Assembly (NCBI GenBank): GCA_022606135.1
Contig: JABYQN010000007.1
Coordinates: 806,001-870,000 of the forward strand
Reading direction: 5' to 3'
Source of the DNA: Fomes fomentarius
Lineage: Eukaryota > Basidiomycota > Agaricomycetes > Polyporales > Polyporaceae
Length of the DNA stretch: 64,000 nucleotides
The position numbers were made by a program, and so were the translations under genes. This document shows, piece by piece, positions 33,146-46,463 of this stretch. The notes below the pieces were generated by a model. It saw nothing but the letters and a program-made list of their open reading frames with translations, was not told the DNA's origin and made no database searches. How positions within the stretch are numbered: the first letter of the stretch is position 1; every line of letters starts with the position of its first letter.

Positions 33146-36100
33146 ATGAATATCGACGACGCCATCGTGGAGACGTCTGATCAAGAGGAGCTGGAAGAGT
33201 TGGCCGCAGCCACGTCTCAGTACTGGCAGGTCAATACACGCGACATAGCGCGACGGCGCGGAACTGTCCATCGTGCTGCCCCACAGACAGAGGTCGACGA
33301 GCTTGCAAGGCTTAGATCCTCAGCTCGCTTGCTGGCAGAGCGACGACAAACGAAGAAATACGGTAGCCCTCCGCGCAAACGACGCAAGGTATGTCTTCAG
33401 AACCTGCATTGAGCATATAGAATCTCATCACAGTTAGGTTGACACCACTTCGAATAGTGCGCCATCTACTCCGCTGGTTCCTCGTACGAATCTTTATGAT
33501 ACTTCGCCCTCTCCACACACCTCGCCAACGTCGTACATCCCAGAATCAGTTCACGGCGGACCCTCAAGTAGCCCGACGTCTTACATTATCCCATCGCCAG
33601 CGCACTCGACTCAGACCCAGAGTGGTGTTCTGACAGATCACAATGTGGATGGTCCATCAAGTGTCGGACGAGAGAGTGAGGAGGATAGAGGTGGAGAGGC
33701 TATGCCTCCACAGCGGCAGGCGAGTACAGGATCTCCATCTCTTTCGCCAGATCCCTTGCTCCTATTTACCCCTCGACGACGGAGCGTCTCTCCGCGTTCA
33801 GAGCGAGCCATAACCTCTCCTCACACTTCATCTCCTATCACACCCATATCTTCACCCTCGAAGTCCACTCAAGGTCATGTCACTCCTCCACAACCTTCAC
33901 CTCCACATCCTGCATCCTTTCCACAGCCTCACATGTCCCCGCACACGCTAAACGCCATACAACAAGCCCAAGAAGCCGAACGAGCGCGTTACTCCCTCAG
34001 GACACGAAAAGCACAGCAACTCAAACCGTACGAGTACGACAAACTTCTTTACAAGCGACAGATGCGTTCGAACCCGGATGCGCTCGTGAAAGTGGTCAGT
34101 CCGCCTCGTCCGACGAGACGACAGCGATCCGAAAGTGCGCAGCCGCGTGATGGGTCGGACGCTGAAGATGAGTATCTCGCTGGAGAGGACGATGAGGACG
34201 ATGAAGGGGTGAGAGAAGCGCGGCAGAGGCGGAAAGGCAAGCAATGGGAGATAATTGGCGGAGGGGAAGTGCATGGAGGTGAACAGGATGGGGAGCGAGC
34301 GACTCCCTGGATACCGGACGTGTTTGACGAATCATCTAGTAGTAGCAGTGATGATGGCGAGGACATCGTAGCCGATCTCAATGCTGCCAAGAGGCGAGAA
34401 GAGAAAGAGCGGAGAAGGGCAGAAAAGAAGCGGAGACAAGAGGAGAAGGAGCGACGGCGCAAGAAGCTCAAGCCGTTCCCTCTGAAGAAACCCGACCTTC
34501 AACGGTCTGTGTCATCTTTTGGGGATGCCGTGAGTATATACTTGACATATGCGCGTATACGACAGCCTTATACATAAGCTGATAGTCTGAATCTCTTTCG
34601 CCCGCCAAGGTAAACCCTCCGCACCCACGACCCCGACCTCGACTCCGACAGCGCGTGGAAGAACGTGCAATGAACATCGATGGCGACGACAAGGAGCCTC
34701 TTCCAACCTTGCATCGGCGCAGGAGTGTTACCTTTTCCTCTCCCGACCGCAACTCGCCAGCCTCCCTACCTCCCAATGGTCCTGAGGATGACGATCTTCA
34801 ACAGGTACATACGGACAAGGATCAAGATTTTGTGGCACCATGGAACAACTATGACTCCCAGTTCTACGAGGACGAGTTCGCACGGGGCCAGAGTCCACTC
34901 AAGTTCTTCGCGACGCAGGACGACAACATGTCCGGGGCGAGCTCCGAAGTGCACGATCCACCGCCCACCTCGTCCGAACCGAACGAAATACTTGACCTCA
35001 CATCTGGCTCAGAACTTGATCGTACCGACTCATCTCCCCCTCGTTCTCGTTCACGCGGTCGCTCTCGACCTAGAGGGGGTTCAAGCCCTAGCTCGAGCTC
35101 GGAGTCCGCAGATGACCGCGACCGGGAGCGCTTCAAGGCGCTCAGCCGTATGATGCCCATGGTCATGATCAAGCAGCTTCAGAAGCAGAATGAACGCAGG
35201 AAGGAAGCTGTTGCTGCGCGTGCGTCCGCCTCCGTTGAGCGCGACATTGGTGGCCCCGACGAAGGACGTCCTTTGCGTCCTGGAGAAACACGCAAGCGCA
35301 TTCGGACGGTGTCAAGCCGCAGTGTCGAGATCAGAGGCGACTCGGAGTCGTCCGATGTCGACATGCGCGGCGCGTCTCCACAACCTGAGGAGAACGCAGA
35401 GATGTTCCGTATGACTGCTTTGTCGGATACCGACTCGGACGACGTTGGACTGTCGTCATCTGAGGAGAGCGTGATCGAGCCTATAGGACATCAGCCGCGC
35501 CCGAAGTACCATTCAAACACCACGAATCGCGACGATGGCGGTGATGGAGATAGTTCGTCAAGCGAGGACGAGCGCTCAAGTGGGGAAGACGCTAGTGCTG
35601 GTAATCCTCCACGTCCCCGTCCACGAAGGAGTCGTTTCCGCTATGACGGCGAGGCGGAGGTGGATAACCGCATCGATCGCATGCTGATGCGGACGAACTT
35701 CGAGGATCCTGCCGCCAAACGCAGGAACCGGCGGCGGAAGGGAAAGCGGAGTGCCGGTGGTGGAGGCAGCGTCGGACACAGGGAACGCGGATCTGGTGAT
35801 GGGCATGAAGGTAGGGGCGGCGGCGGTGGACATAGAGGTGGCGGAGGACACCATAGGATCGGCGGGGGACGCAAGAACACAGGTGCTAGAGGAGGGAATC
35901 GTTTGCGCATCACGACCTCTGGCGCGAAGCAGTATGGTTTGGGGCGCCAGACCACGCTGCCTTTTAAGCCAGTTGTCGCTGGAGAGGTTGATGACGATGT
36001 CGAGATCATTGGTGCGCATACACACAATCGACTTAGATTATTCACTCACTCACTGCATGACCTGTGTATTCTAGATGCGCTGCCAGCGCTTCCCAACGAG

Positions 36101-39100
36101 TTGCAGTTCACAGGCGACGAATCAGCTAAAGTTAAGCATAAGGCGGCGAAACTGAAAGCCAAGCCACCTGGCTTCTACACCTTCAACGTGGGAGGCACGC
36201 ACCACGCGGGTGGACGGGCGAAGGCGGAGTATGTGACCATTGACCAAGAGGTTTCAGCCCCTCGCGGACCCGCCCTGCTCAGCCCGGAAGGTGGTGGTGC
36301 ACGATCCTCGAAACTCATGCCGAAGTCGCATCGCGAAGCATCGAAACACTTGCACCTGCCTACTCTCCACAAATTTTGGAACAAGACCTATCGGGATGAT
36401 GGCTCCATATTACCAGATGTTGATCGGCGCGGTCGTCACAAGGCACGGGACAATTCTGAGGTTGAGCAGCTATCACGGGTCTCCATCGAACTCGGCGTCG
36501 AGCCACTCCCTGCTGGCATTGCGTTCCCCAGTACGACCTACCTGGGACATGGTTGGTTACACGAGCTGATCAACCTTCTCCCTGGCGCACACCCTCCGCA
36601 CGCACCTCCATCATGCACAATGTTCGACTGCTACCTCCACCCGGATATGTCTGTCGCCGACTTCACGCCATACCTGGAGAGCATCTCGGACATGCTCAGA
36701 AACCTTATCCTGGGCGGTGACGGCTCGATCAATCACGAGACGTGTCGTCAATGGCAAGGGTTCCTCCACGCTGTGTCGCAGCACCTCTCGTGGCTCCTAC
36801 TTCGCGCTGAAGAACCCGAGCATTTAGCACTCACGACGGAAATGGACTCCTTTGTCCGGAGGTTGGTCAGCCTGGCGGAACAACCCGTTGAAATCTTACC
36901 GGAGGACGAAATTCCAAATCCGCTCGTATTACAGATTCTCTGGTTTCATATCGAGACAGCTACGCGACTGGCTCTGGACCGGAAGCGCAGACTGGAGGAA
37001 CCCGACAGGGTAGCCGTTGCAGACGCGCTGAAGGGTCTGGTTGCCAAGCTCTGGGATTACACGTTTGGCATCTGGGCCGTTTCACTGGACTTGAGTCGCG
37101 AAGCTCTGACGCTCCCCTCGATCTCCCAGCAGATCGCTGAACTCTGGGTCTGCTCGCTCAACTTGGCCAACGATATGAGCTTCCAAACAGGCTTGCTTCC
37201 TGAAGCTGTGACCTTTTGGACGACTTATCTACAGGTCATCAAGAGCAAGGTGTTGGATGCGCCACAGGTCGGCATTCGAGCGCAAGAATCGTTGTGGAGG
37301 AGTGTCTTCTCCCTGTGTGTATTATCGCAATTCTCCATCCACGGTAACTCTTCGATGACCCCTCGCATACCCCCCTCGTGGCCGACCATCGTTGCCATCC
37401 TGGAACCTGCGCCACTGGCGTGCATTGAGGACCCTGACCCAAGCAACAGTGCTCAGACGACTTCGAAGACGATGAGGGATTTCCTCCGCAGGCTCGACAA
37501 GTACGCGCGCGTGCTGGTGTGTCGCTGCCTCTTCCTGAACCTCAAGTGGCATTGGCGCCTTGATGCTGATGGTGCCCCGCGGGTCTTCAATCGGCTCATC
37601 GACGTATTCAAGAGTCGCAAATTCGCGAGTCTTAAAGACGAACAAAGCGACTTCCCCAGCTTTCTCCGCCACAACGATATTGCCCTTCTGCAGGAGAAGA
37701 AGAGCAGCGACACTGCGTTTACGATGTTCCTCAAGTTGGTCGTGCGGGCGGCTGAGGACATGCGCAAGAACAATCCAAGGTTCGCACAGTCGAAGGCCAT
37801 TCCGCCCAGTCTGAAGCAGATCTTGTCGCTTGCGGTACCCCTGAGCTCTTTCCCCTTCACGAAAGAGAGACCTCCCATAGACCATCAGCGCTCGATGCTC
37901 TACAACAGGTTTAGCGCGATTGCTGTGGCGATCTACCTGGAGCCCACGGAGGTGAACGTGAAGTACCGGATTTCAACCGCTCGGCGGTATGTCAAGTTCG
38001 AGGACACGGACGACGAAACGCGACGTGCGTGCATCCGAGGAGCCATGCACCTCGCTATCGTTCTCCGCCACCTCGCCCTACCGTTGACGGACGTTCTAGA
38101 CTGGTTGAAGGACATAACGAACATCCTCATTGACGAGTACCAAGCTAGTGACGCGTCGAAGATTCCCAGCCACACTCCAAGAGTAAAGGATAAGGTGGTG
38201 ATGCTCATAACGCTGCTATTGGGCTCTGTACGTTTGATTCTGGAGACACCGTCTATGGACCCCGAGGCGGACGAGCACAAGTATCCAGATCCAGCTCTGC
38301 TAGAAGGCCGTAAGCCTAATCTCTTCTTGCGTTGCAAAGTGGCACTCACATCCTCCGTCTTACAGCTTGGGTCACTCGTGTCTTCTCCAACGCGACTAAC
38401 CTGTCCACTCTCTCATCCACTGGTGATGAAATCCGCCGGCTGGTCCAGGTATTTTTGAAGGCGCGTAATCGTGCCATGCCGAGGCCTCGGCGAGCGAGAC
38501 CGACTCCGAAAGCCGCGAAGCAAGTGACGGATGACAGCCAGGACAGCCAGATGTACTGGGACGATGACGAACTGAACATCGACGACTTGGAACTTGGAGG
38601 CGTGGACGAGGTGACCTCCGTCGAGAATAAGAAGAAAGACGCGGTCGTTTGTAACGTACGTGTCTTGTCGCATTGCATGACGTCTCTGCGCTCACGGACC
38701 ACAGATCATCCACGAGCACATCGGTCAAGCAATCTACCGGCTTGTCTGCAAACACTTCAACGATCCCGTCTACCAGCAGCGCGGGGAGCTGTCTTTCGAG
38801 AACGCCGACAGATGGATCGACTGCTGGGTTGGCTGCAACAATGTCCTTGTACAGAATGGAAAGAGGGTGCGTACCGTTCAACTGCGATAGGATTGGTGCC
38901 ATCAACAACTTGGTGCTTACTCCGTCTCCAGGATTGGGATTTCTTCTTCGACTTCGGTCCCCAGTCGTACGACAAGATTATCGAACCTGATTGGAAGCGG
39001 CGCGTCGGTCTGCGGTTCAACTATATGGTCCTGCAGCTCGATCCCGATGCATACAAGGTACGCTGCCGTTGTTGCGGTGTCTGAGCTCACTCCTCTTACG

Positions 39101-39717
39101 GACGACTTTTACCAGAAACATACCGGGAGGTTCATCAACAGCCTGTTCGAGTCAATGGCCGTGCCACACGTCACCATCGAACACGACTATGCATCGCTGC
39201 TCTTCTCCATCGATGACTTGCGACATCCTCTCTTGCGTGACCTGCCGATAGATGATCCTGACCCGGAGGGCGACGGGGACTACCATCTCAAGAAGTCCGA
39301 CTTTCACGATAAACGGCTCGCCATGATCGAAGGTGAGCACGACTGTCCTCTAAGTAGCGACAGGCCAGCTGACTCGCATGACACAGCCATGTTCAAGAAT
39401 CTATCCAACAACCTCCTCGCAGCCGCAAACGGCAATCGGTCTCTTCATGCCGACAACGGGGTGTATCTTGGATCCTTCGAAAGATTCTTTGTCACCATGA
39501 AAGACATCTTCGAGGTGCGTTACCTAGTTGTTCAATCCTCGCTTGAAACTTGGCTCATTGGTCTCCGTCATGGTAGTCGTTGAGCACGAAGCCCCATGCC
39601 AGAGCATCCTATGTGACATTCTGCAACCAGATATCCGACCTCATTTCGCGATACCCCGCAATCAATACCCATAGCCGGCTGGCCAGGCTACTCACCTCGC
39701 TTCGGAGCATCTCATAA
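33146..39717 (+). CDS. MMS22: Mms22/Mus7-family replication-repair protein
   Basis: Ten exons (33146-33388, 33438-34529, 34586-36011, 36075-38309, 38366-38655, 38705-38866, 38932-39057, 39116-39332, 39387-39514, 39577-39717) total 6060 bases, giving 2019 residues with every junction in frame. The first half is disordered, Ser/Pro-rich and acidic, and contains the family-type segment RYSLRTRKAQQLKPYEYDKL with LYKRQMRSNPDALVKVV. A Gly-rich basic stretch follows (GGGGHRGGGGHHRIGGGRK). The second half is all-helical and continuous, including ELINLLPGAHPPHAPPS, GWLHEL, DWDFFFDFGPQSYDKIIEPD and QHTGR-like helices, ending LARLLTSLRSIS. Mms22/Mus7 works with a Cul4/Rtt101-type ubiquitin ligase to sustain replication forks and homologous recombination after damage. 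The family call rests on architecture and the N-terminal conserved segment. The end of the gene faces transporter A, 235 bases away. Confidence 0.75.
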
Positions 39718-39952
39718 CAAGACACGGAAACAGTCGACTTCCGCTTTACGTATATCTCACGCAGACGCAGCGCATTGTATCAATTAGCGATAGCAATCTC
39801 GAAGCATCAATAATCAGGGAGTATGCAGCAGAAACGATACATTATACATTCTCTCGCAAAACATAGAGGCGAGACCGTAAACAAAGCGTCGTGAGATCGT
39901 TTCATTTTCATACCAATCCATGCGAACACACAAGGACTGGTTTTTGGCTTGT

Positions 39953-42239
39953 CTAGATGGACGCCTTGCCTCTAGGCTCAAACGGCAGCAGCAGCGCAAT
40001 GAACCCAGAGACGATGAACAGCGCGCCCGACACGTAGATCGGCACAGAGGTCGACAGGTCCGCATACAACGCGATAATCGGTGCCTGTCCCGTCCCAACT
40101 ATAACGTGAGCTATTCGTGCTCGTAGGTGAACCAGAAGGAGACTCGCACCATGATACCGAAGACACGGTTCGCAGACGCGACGATCGCGTTGCCCGTCCC
40201 GCGGTCCTTCGTGGGGAACAGCTCGGGCGAGACGGCGTAGAGCACTCCATACATGACGTTGCTCGTGAACGTGAAGCCACAGTTCCAGCCGAGCAGCGCG
40301 TCTGACGTCCGCGCCGTCGTGCTCGCAAAGAGGAACGCCCCAGTGATAACTATGTCGGGAACGTGACTATTTGAACACACGAACAGGACAGAAAGGCGCC
40401 AGAGGGAGCCAGAGAACACGCACTAGTGGAGATGGCGAGCGTGCCTTTGCGGCCAAGGTAGGGCAGTTCGACCATGTAACCCGCGAGAAGCGCTCCTGGG
40501 ACGCCGATGACGCTCAGGATTACTTGCTATATGCGCGTTTATGTAGTCATCAGTCAGTAGCGCGAAATTGGAGAGTATGCGAAGACGCTCACGTTGCGGT
40601 AGGTGATGTTCAACGAGCCGTCGCCGAAGTCTGTGCCTCTTGACGTGAGGCTGTACAGTAACGTGTGTCAAGTTGGCTTCGACGCTAATGACCGCGGTGA
40701 GATATCTAGTGCTCACAAGAACGTTACAAAGCCGTTGTACAGCGGGAATGCGAGGCCGATGAATGCTGGAAAACACCACTTCAGCATGCTGGCCTGTCAG
40801 CTGCGCGCGAGTTCGGCTGTACTGACCCCACAAAATAATCAGCAGCGTTGTCGAGTACGCCAGCTTCTTCGTCGCGAACAAGCTCTTCACATGTTCCCCA
40901 CTGAAGATGTTCAGCTTCCTCAACACCGCTGCCTTCACGCTCGTGTCCAAAACCCTCTCCCCAGGCGCCTTACCGCTCTTCTCCGCCGCGCTCGCCTCGA
41001 CCTCCTTAAGCGCCTCAAGGGTGAGCGTCGTCTCCTTGCCGTTATACCGCGCGACGGCTGCGACGACCGCAACGGCCTCGGCGTCTCGTCCGCGGCCCAT
41101 GAGGTACTTGGGGGACTCATACATGGTGAAGACGAAGAAGCGGAAGACGAAGAGGACCATCATCAGCCCGCCCATCGCGTACAGGAAGTACCGCCAGCCC
41201 TGGTTGGACGACTTGGGACAGTCAGCAGCAGATGCGCAGGAGAAGTTCGCGATGAGGGGCCAAGCGATCTACATACGAACCCGAGTCAATTGGGAGGGGG
41301 GGGGGGGATGGACGTGGGAGATCATACCAAGCTGCCAACGAGCTGTCCGAATGCCCACCAGATTGAAAGCACGGTGAGCAGCCACTGGTGGGAGGGGGGA
41401 TGAACTCTGTGGATAAGAGTTATTCGTGATCAACGCAGGGTTACAGCCTGTGTTCTTCATAAGTTGGTACGCACCCAGGAACACTGCAGAGTCAACAGGG
41501 AGGTTACCTCCAACCCCAACGCTCCATACCGCTGCGAGAGAGCAGAGCGCGACAGAGTTCGGCGATGCACCAGCGGCGATAGCGAAGACCCCAGTGAGGA
41601 ACAAAGTGATGTTGAAGCACCACCTGAACGCACAGAGGTCGATATATGCGCTACATAGAATGATGGGAGGACGTACTTTCTGCCCCAGACATCCGAACCG
41701 ACTCCCCAGAAGGCTGCACCGACGAGCAGACCGATATTCTGTCCTAGCTTCAAAAACTCCCCATGGAATCCGAACTCATTAACCACGGGATTAAAAATGA
41801 GGCCAGTCACGATCTGATTCATACGTGAACGCTGTGCGCGCTGGATAAACTGTCGCTGGGACTCACGGGCCAAAGATTGTCCCTGAAGACTGTATTAGAC
41901 AGAGGACTTGCCATAGAATGACTACAGAACTCACGAAAACCACCCAAATCCAGCGACGACGAACAAATACCACTTCCCCGCAACATGAACGGACAGGACG
42001 TGTCACAGTCTAGAAAGAGGACCTACCTGGTACTTGCCCATTCCGATCTCCTGCAATGCCTCATTGAGCAGCCTTGCCTTGGCCTGGTACACGGGGTCGA
42101 TCCCCGAGTCCTCCTCGTCGAACACATCGTGGGTCGCGACCTGCACCTTCGCTTCGACGTCGTCGGACGGTGTCGCCTTCTTCTCGAGCGATCTTGAGTG
42201 CTCGCGCGAGAGCTGTAGGGGCGAGTGCGGCGCGCTCAT
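39953..42239 (-). CDS. MFS transporter A of a tandem triplet (sugar-porter/SV2-like)
   Basis: Proton-coupled type membrane transporter of the major facilitator superfamily, with about 12 helices expected and a multi-exon minus-strand gene. The cytosolic N-terminus (MSAPHSPLQLSREHSRSLEK) leads to AKARLLNEALQEIGMGKYQ, then WYLFVVAGFGWF. Motif A after helix 2 reads FWGVGSDVWGRK. GVGGNLPVDSAVFLGAYQL and the large central loop YESPKYLMGRGRDAEAVAV follow. The C-terminal half has TTARTSDALLGWNCGFTF and SPELFPTKDRGTGNAIVASA, ending LLPFEPRGKASI. The same landmarks recur in B and C. Compared with B and C, the segment after AVFL differs (GAYQL and not EFVPATHQWLLTV directly), probably because an intron lies there. 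One short intron contains a run of ten C on the coding strand. The substrate cannot be told from sequence alone; sugars or organic acids are plausible. Confidence 0.82.
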
Positions 42240-42990
42240 GATCCCAAAATTGCGCGCACGCGAGCGAGCTGGGCGGAGAATCGACCCGCGAGTCGAGGAC
42301 GACGAGGCGATACGGTGGGGTTCGGAAGGGAACCTTCAGTAAACGCTGTGGGCAGCACTGGCGTCAGGGAAGGACATGAAGCGTGGAGTACATATGGGGT
42401 AGCTTCGAGGGCATATGGAATGGATGCGTTTGACGTCGCTAACGATGATTCCAACAAGCTGTGTTCTTTCGCCATTTGATGCGCCTCTCCGCTCCCCAGT
42501 CTCCATCAGCATCCATGATGATCTCGCCTGAGATTGCAGAGAGAGCAGCCGCCATAGCTGGCGGGGCCAGACGCCTGAATCGCTGTTTGTGGCGTGCATT
42601 GTGAGCAGAGGTGTTTACACGGGCCTCACAACTTGGGAGAAGTGCGATTGACGACTCGGGTGAGAGAATGGTGAGACAATGTATGAGCGCCTACCCCACA
42701 GACGACATCAAGTGATCGAGGAGGGTAGATTCGATCTCATGCCGGCGAATTCAGTACTGTGTGACTGTCCGAGTCAGCAGACTCTTTGCATTTCGTACGT
42801 GTGGCTTCGGATAGGAGGAGACCGGAGGCTACAGTAAGTGCTACTCGTAATATTCTGGGTTCGATAAATGCGCGCTAACGCGGCGCAGAGGGTTTTGGTA
42901 CGAGACTAGTAGTCACCCTACTGGCCTTAGCGGGCCAAACACTCACTCTTCGTGGACCCACTGGCATATATAACACCAGAGGTTTGTTGG
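42240..42990. other. Intergenic between transporters A and B
   Basis: Promoter of transporter A and 3' flank of transporter B. No further gene or remnant exon was recognised. Confidence 0.5.
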
Positions 42991-45347
42991 TTAGATGGAT
43001 GCCCTTCCTCTGGGCTCAAAAGGCAGCAACAGCGCAATGAAACCGGCCACCACGAACAACGCTCCCGAAACGTATATAGGAATCGGCGTCGAGAGGTCCG
43101 CATACAGCGCAATGATCGGCGCCTGTAAGAATCATAAGCATCGTCAGCTGAGTCCAAGTTCTCCGAGTGGTGTGCGCAAAGAATAACCCCCATTCTGTCA
43201 ACCACACTGCCACTCCACCACTCACCATGACGCCGAAGACCCGATTCGCGGCCGCAACGAGCGCGTTGCCCGTCCCCCGATCCTTGGCTGGGAATATCTC
43301 CGGTGATAGCGCGTATAGAGTGCCGTACATGACGTTATTCGTGAACGTGTAGCCACAATTCCATCCCAGAAGCCCATCCGACGTCCGGGCGGTGGTGCTT
43401 GCGAATAGGAACACTCCAGTCAAGGCTATTATCACATACCTGTCTCAGCGCCTGCGTGCGAGGGAAGATGAGATGTGCGCACCTGTCGAGACGGCAAGGG
43501 TGCCCTTTCTTCCGAGCCATCGTCGCTCGACCATCCAGCCAGCCAAGAGAGCGCCCGGTATTCCCATAACACTTAGGATCACTTGCTGTATTGACATTGT
43601 GCCGTCAATCCGTGAGAGGAGGTGCAGGCACGATGACTTACATTTCTGTATGTGATGTAGAAGGAGCCATCGCCAAAGTCTGCACCTCTCGTCTGCAGGC
43701 TATATACACATGGTCACAACGTTTTGTCTCGTCTCATAGCGAAACTCGTACTCACAAGACTGTCACGAAACCATTGTATCTAAAAAATTACTGTCAGTCT
43801 CACGTGCCCACTGAACAAACCGACGGAGTAGTAGAGACTCACAATGGGAACGCAAGCCCGATGAACGCTTGAGTCGATCCGAATGAGCCAGCCAATTCGA
43901 ATGGCAGCAACTTGGACGACGCACCCCACAAAATGAGCAACAAACTTGTCGAATACGCCATTCTCTTCGTCACGAACAGTGCCTTGACATGGCTCGTATC
44001 CACCAGGGCCAACTTCCGCCTAATTGCACCCCTCGCACTCGTATCCAGCCCCAACTTCGCCTTCGCCTTCGCCTTCTCTGCGCTCGCATCGGCAAACGCA
44101 TCGGTCTCGACCTCCTTCAGCATATCCAGCGTCAGGCTCGACGTCTTCCCGTTATACTTCGCAATGGCGTGGATGACCGCGACCGCCTCCTCGTCCCGCC
44201 CGCGGCCCATGAGGTACTTGGGCGATTCGTAGAGATGAAAGACGAAGAAGCGAAGGACGAAGAGGACCATCATGAGCGCGCCCATCGTCCAGAGTGTGTA
44301 TCGCCAGCCCATGTTCGAGGATCGCGGACAGTCGGAGGAGGAGGCGCACGAGAAGTTGGCGATGAACGGCCACGCGAGCTGTCATACGGGTGGTCAGCCG
44401 TAGGATCGTGTCTCTCCGTTTAAGAAGCAAGAATCGCGCTCACTAGACTCGCTACTAGCTGCCCGACGGCCCACCAGATTGAGAGTACGGTGAGCAGCCA
44501 CTGGTGCGTCGCAGGCACAAACTCGAGGAACACAGCTGAGTCGACTGGCAGATTTCCGCCCACGCCAATGTTCCACGTCGCGACTAGTGCAGCGAGGGCG
44601 ATCGGGTTTGGTGCGCCTGCGGCTGCGAGCGAGAACACGCCGGTTAACAGGAGGGTGATGTTGAATGACCATCTGGATATATGCGTCAAGGTCTGAATGC
44701 CCTCAGTCTGGACGTCAAGCGATTTGAGATATGAATACCTTCGACCCCAGATATCGGATCCAACGCCCCAGAACACCGCTCCGACGAGCAGCCCGATGCT
44801 TTGCGCGAGGATGAGGAAGGGGCCTTTGAAGCTAGAGAATTCTTGGACGACGGGGTTAATGAGGAGACCCGTTACACACTTCGCGATCAGTCAGAAGATG
44901 CCCTCCCGCTGCAGCCTGCCGCTGCACTTACCGGCCACGCGTTATCTCTGCAGGCACTGGTCAATATAACGCGCATATACAGTCCATAGCTCGACTGTGC
45001 GACTCACGTGAACCAGCCAAAGCCGCCGACGAAGAACAAGTACCACTATCGTAACCCACATCGTTCGAGTTCAGGTCTATAGCATATCATGAAAGCGACT
45101 CATAACGTACCTGATATCGCCCCATCCCGATCTCCTGAAACGCTGCGTTCAAGACCCTGGCCTTCGCGTGGTAGACGGGATCCACAGCGTTCTCGTCCCC
45201 TTCGAAGACATCGTACAGCTCGACCTGCGCCGTCTTCACGGTACCCTCGAGATCCCCAGACGAGTGGCTGAACGTCGGTGACTTCGCATCGTGATCGCCC
45301 GAGTCAGCATGGGGCAAAGCCGCTTCTGAATCCGATACCCGGCTCAT
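42991..45347 (-). CDS. MFS transporter B of a tandem triplet
   Basis: Paralogue of its neighbours with the same exon order. The ATG at 45347 opens MSRVSDSEAALPHADSGDHD; AKARVLNAAFQEIGMGRYQ precedes helix 1 (WYLFFVGGFGWF). Motif A reads FWGVGSDIWGRR. The core contains WSFNITLLLTGVFSLAAAG, GVGGNLPVDSAVFLEFVPAT, HQWLLTVLSIWWAVGQLVAS and the loop YESPKYLMGRGRDEEAVAVI. The second half includes AFIGLAFPLYNGFVTVL-type and DFGDGSFYITYRN segments, TTARTSDGLLGWNCGYTFTN and SPEIFPAKDRGTGNALVAAA, ending LLPFEPRGRASI. It appears intact: all recognisable exons can be joined, although small exons near 44900-45060 (WYLF segment, then DNAWP) depend on tight splice sites. B and C share more wording with each other than with A. 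Substrate unknown. Confidence 0.82.
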
Positions 45348-46463
45348 CCTGCGAATCCGTAGCTACCGTCGCCCTTGGTAGAGACGGCTGGGATAATTTG
45401 TGGTGAGCGTGGACTCGAGATCCGCACGACCCGGATCACACAGAGAGAGGGAAAGAGAGGGAGGGAGAAAATGGCAGCGCAGAGGACCAACCGATAAGCT
45501 TATGTAGTGCACCAGGCTCAAAGTATGCCCACCCAAGGGCGCCGCCCCCGACGGGAGATGCGATGGCGATAAACGGACATCTCGAGTCTCAGGACGCCAG
45601 CCACGCCGTCCATCATGGAAAATTGGAAGGCGTCGCGCATGCGGGGCCCTACTAAATCTTCAGATGGATCGGAGGCGGCGAGTCGCAAGTCAGCTGGTCT
45701 CGTCGTCGAATGCGCTGTGGTACGTCGGGCTCCTTTAGATACTCGCCTTGCGTTCGGTGGTGTTCATGACGAGAGGGACATGTTGAGCTCGTCAGCCCCG
45801 TCTCGAGCAATTTTCAATGCTGCTGAAACGCAACCCTGTGGCCCAGAGTACACTTGACATAACGGTAGTCCAAGAGTATTCGGCTGGGTCATGGAATGTC
45901 TGAGTGCCCACGTTCGATAGCGCGAAGTTGGCTTCCGTCAAACGTGCGCGGAGCAAGTAGTAGCTCGTGCGCCTGGCATGCCCGGCTATAGCAGAGGCGA
46001 CGCACGCGGGTTCTGTGCCTTGCCATACTGGATCGTAGGCTGGCAGTGGCTCTGTACGCAGAAAGTCAGCGATCTATCAGCACGCTAGCCAGTATACGGA
46101 TATACCTTAACGAGTTGGGTGTGTGCTGGATGAGCGCCACCGGATGTCCAGTCACGGACAAGCGCCGGGCCGTGCTATCAGTCGAGATCTGATCTCATGC
46201 TCATTCGATGACGCCAGGCACTGGCATTGAATGCTACCGCATCATTTCACTATCAATACAGTGTGCGCGTACACGGGGATAATCTACAGGATACCTACAG
46301 TAAAAATACAGCAAAACATCAACATCATGTGCTTGCTCAATGCTTCTTTGAATTGCAGAGGCTGGCGACCCGTAACCGTCATACAAACGGTCACGAAAGC
46401 TCGTCGAGTCATGCCATGGGTATCGTTGCATCGACGTCTACCCGGTTTATACTTCCGGCTTTT
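45348..46463. other. Intergenic between transporters B and C
   Basis: About 1.1 kb holding the promoter of B (with a purine-rich gagagagggaaagagaggga tract near 45440-45470) and the 3' flank of C. No gene is supported. Confidence 0.5.
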
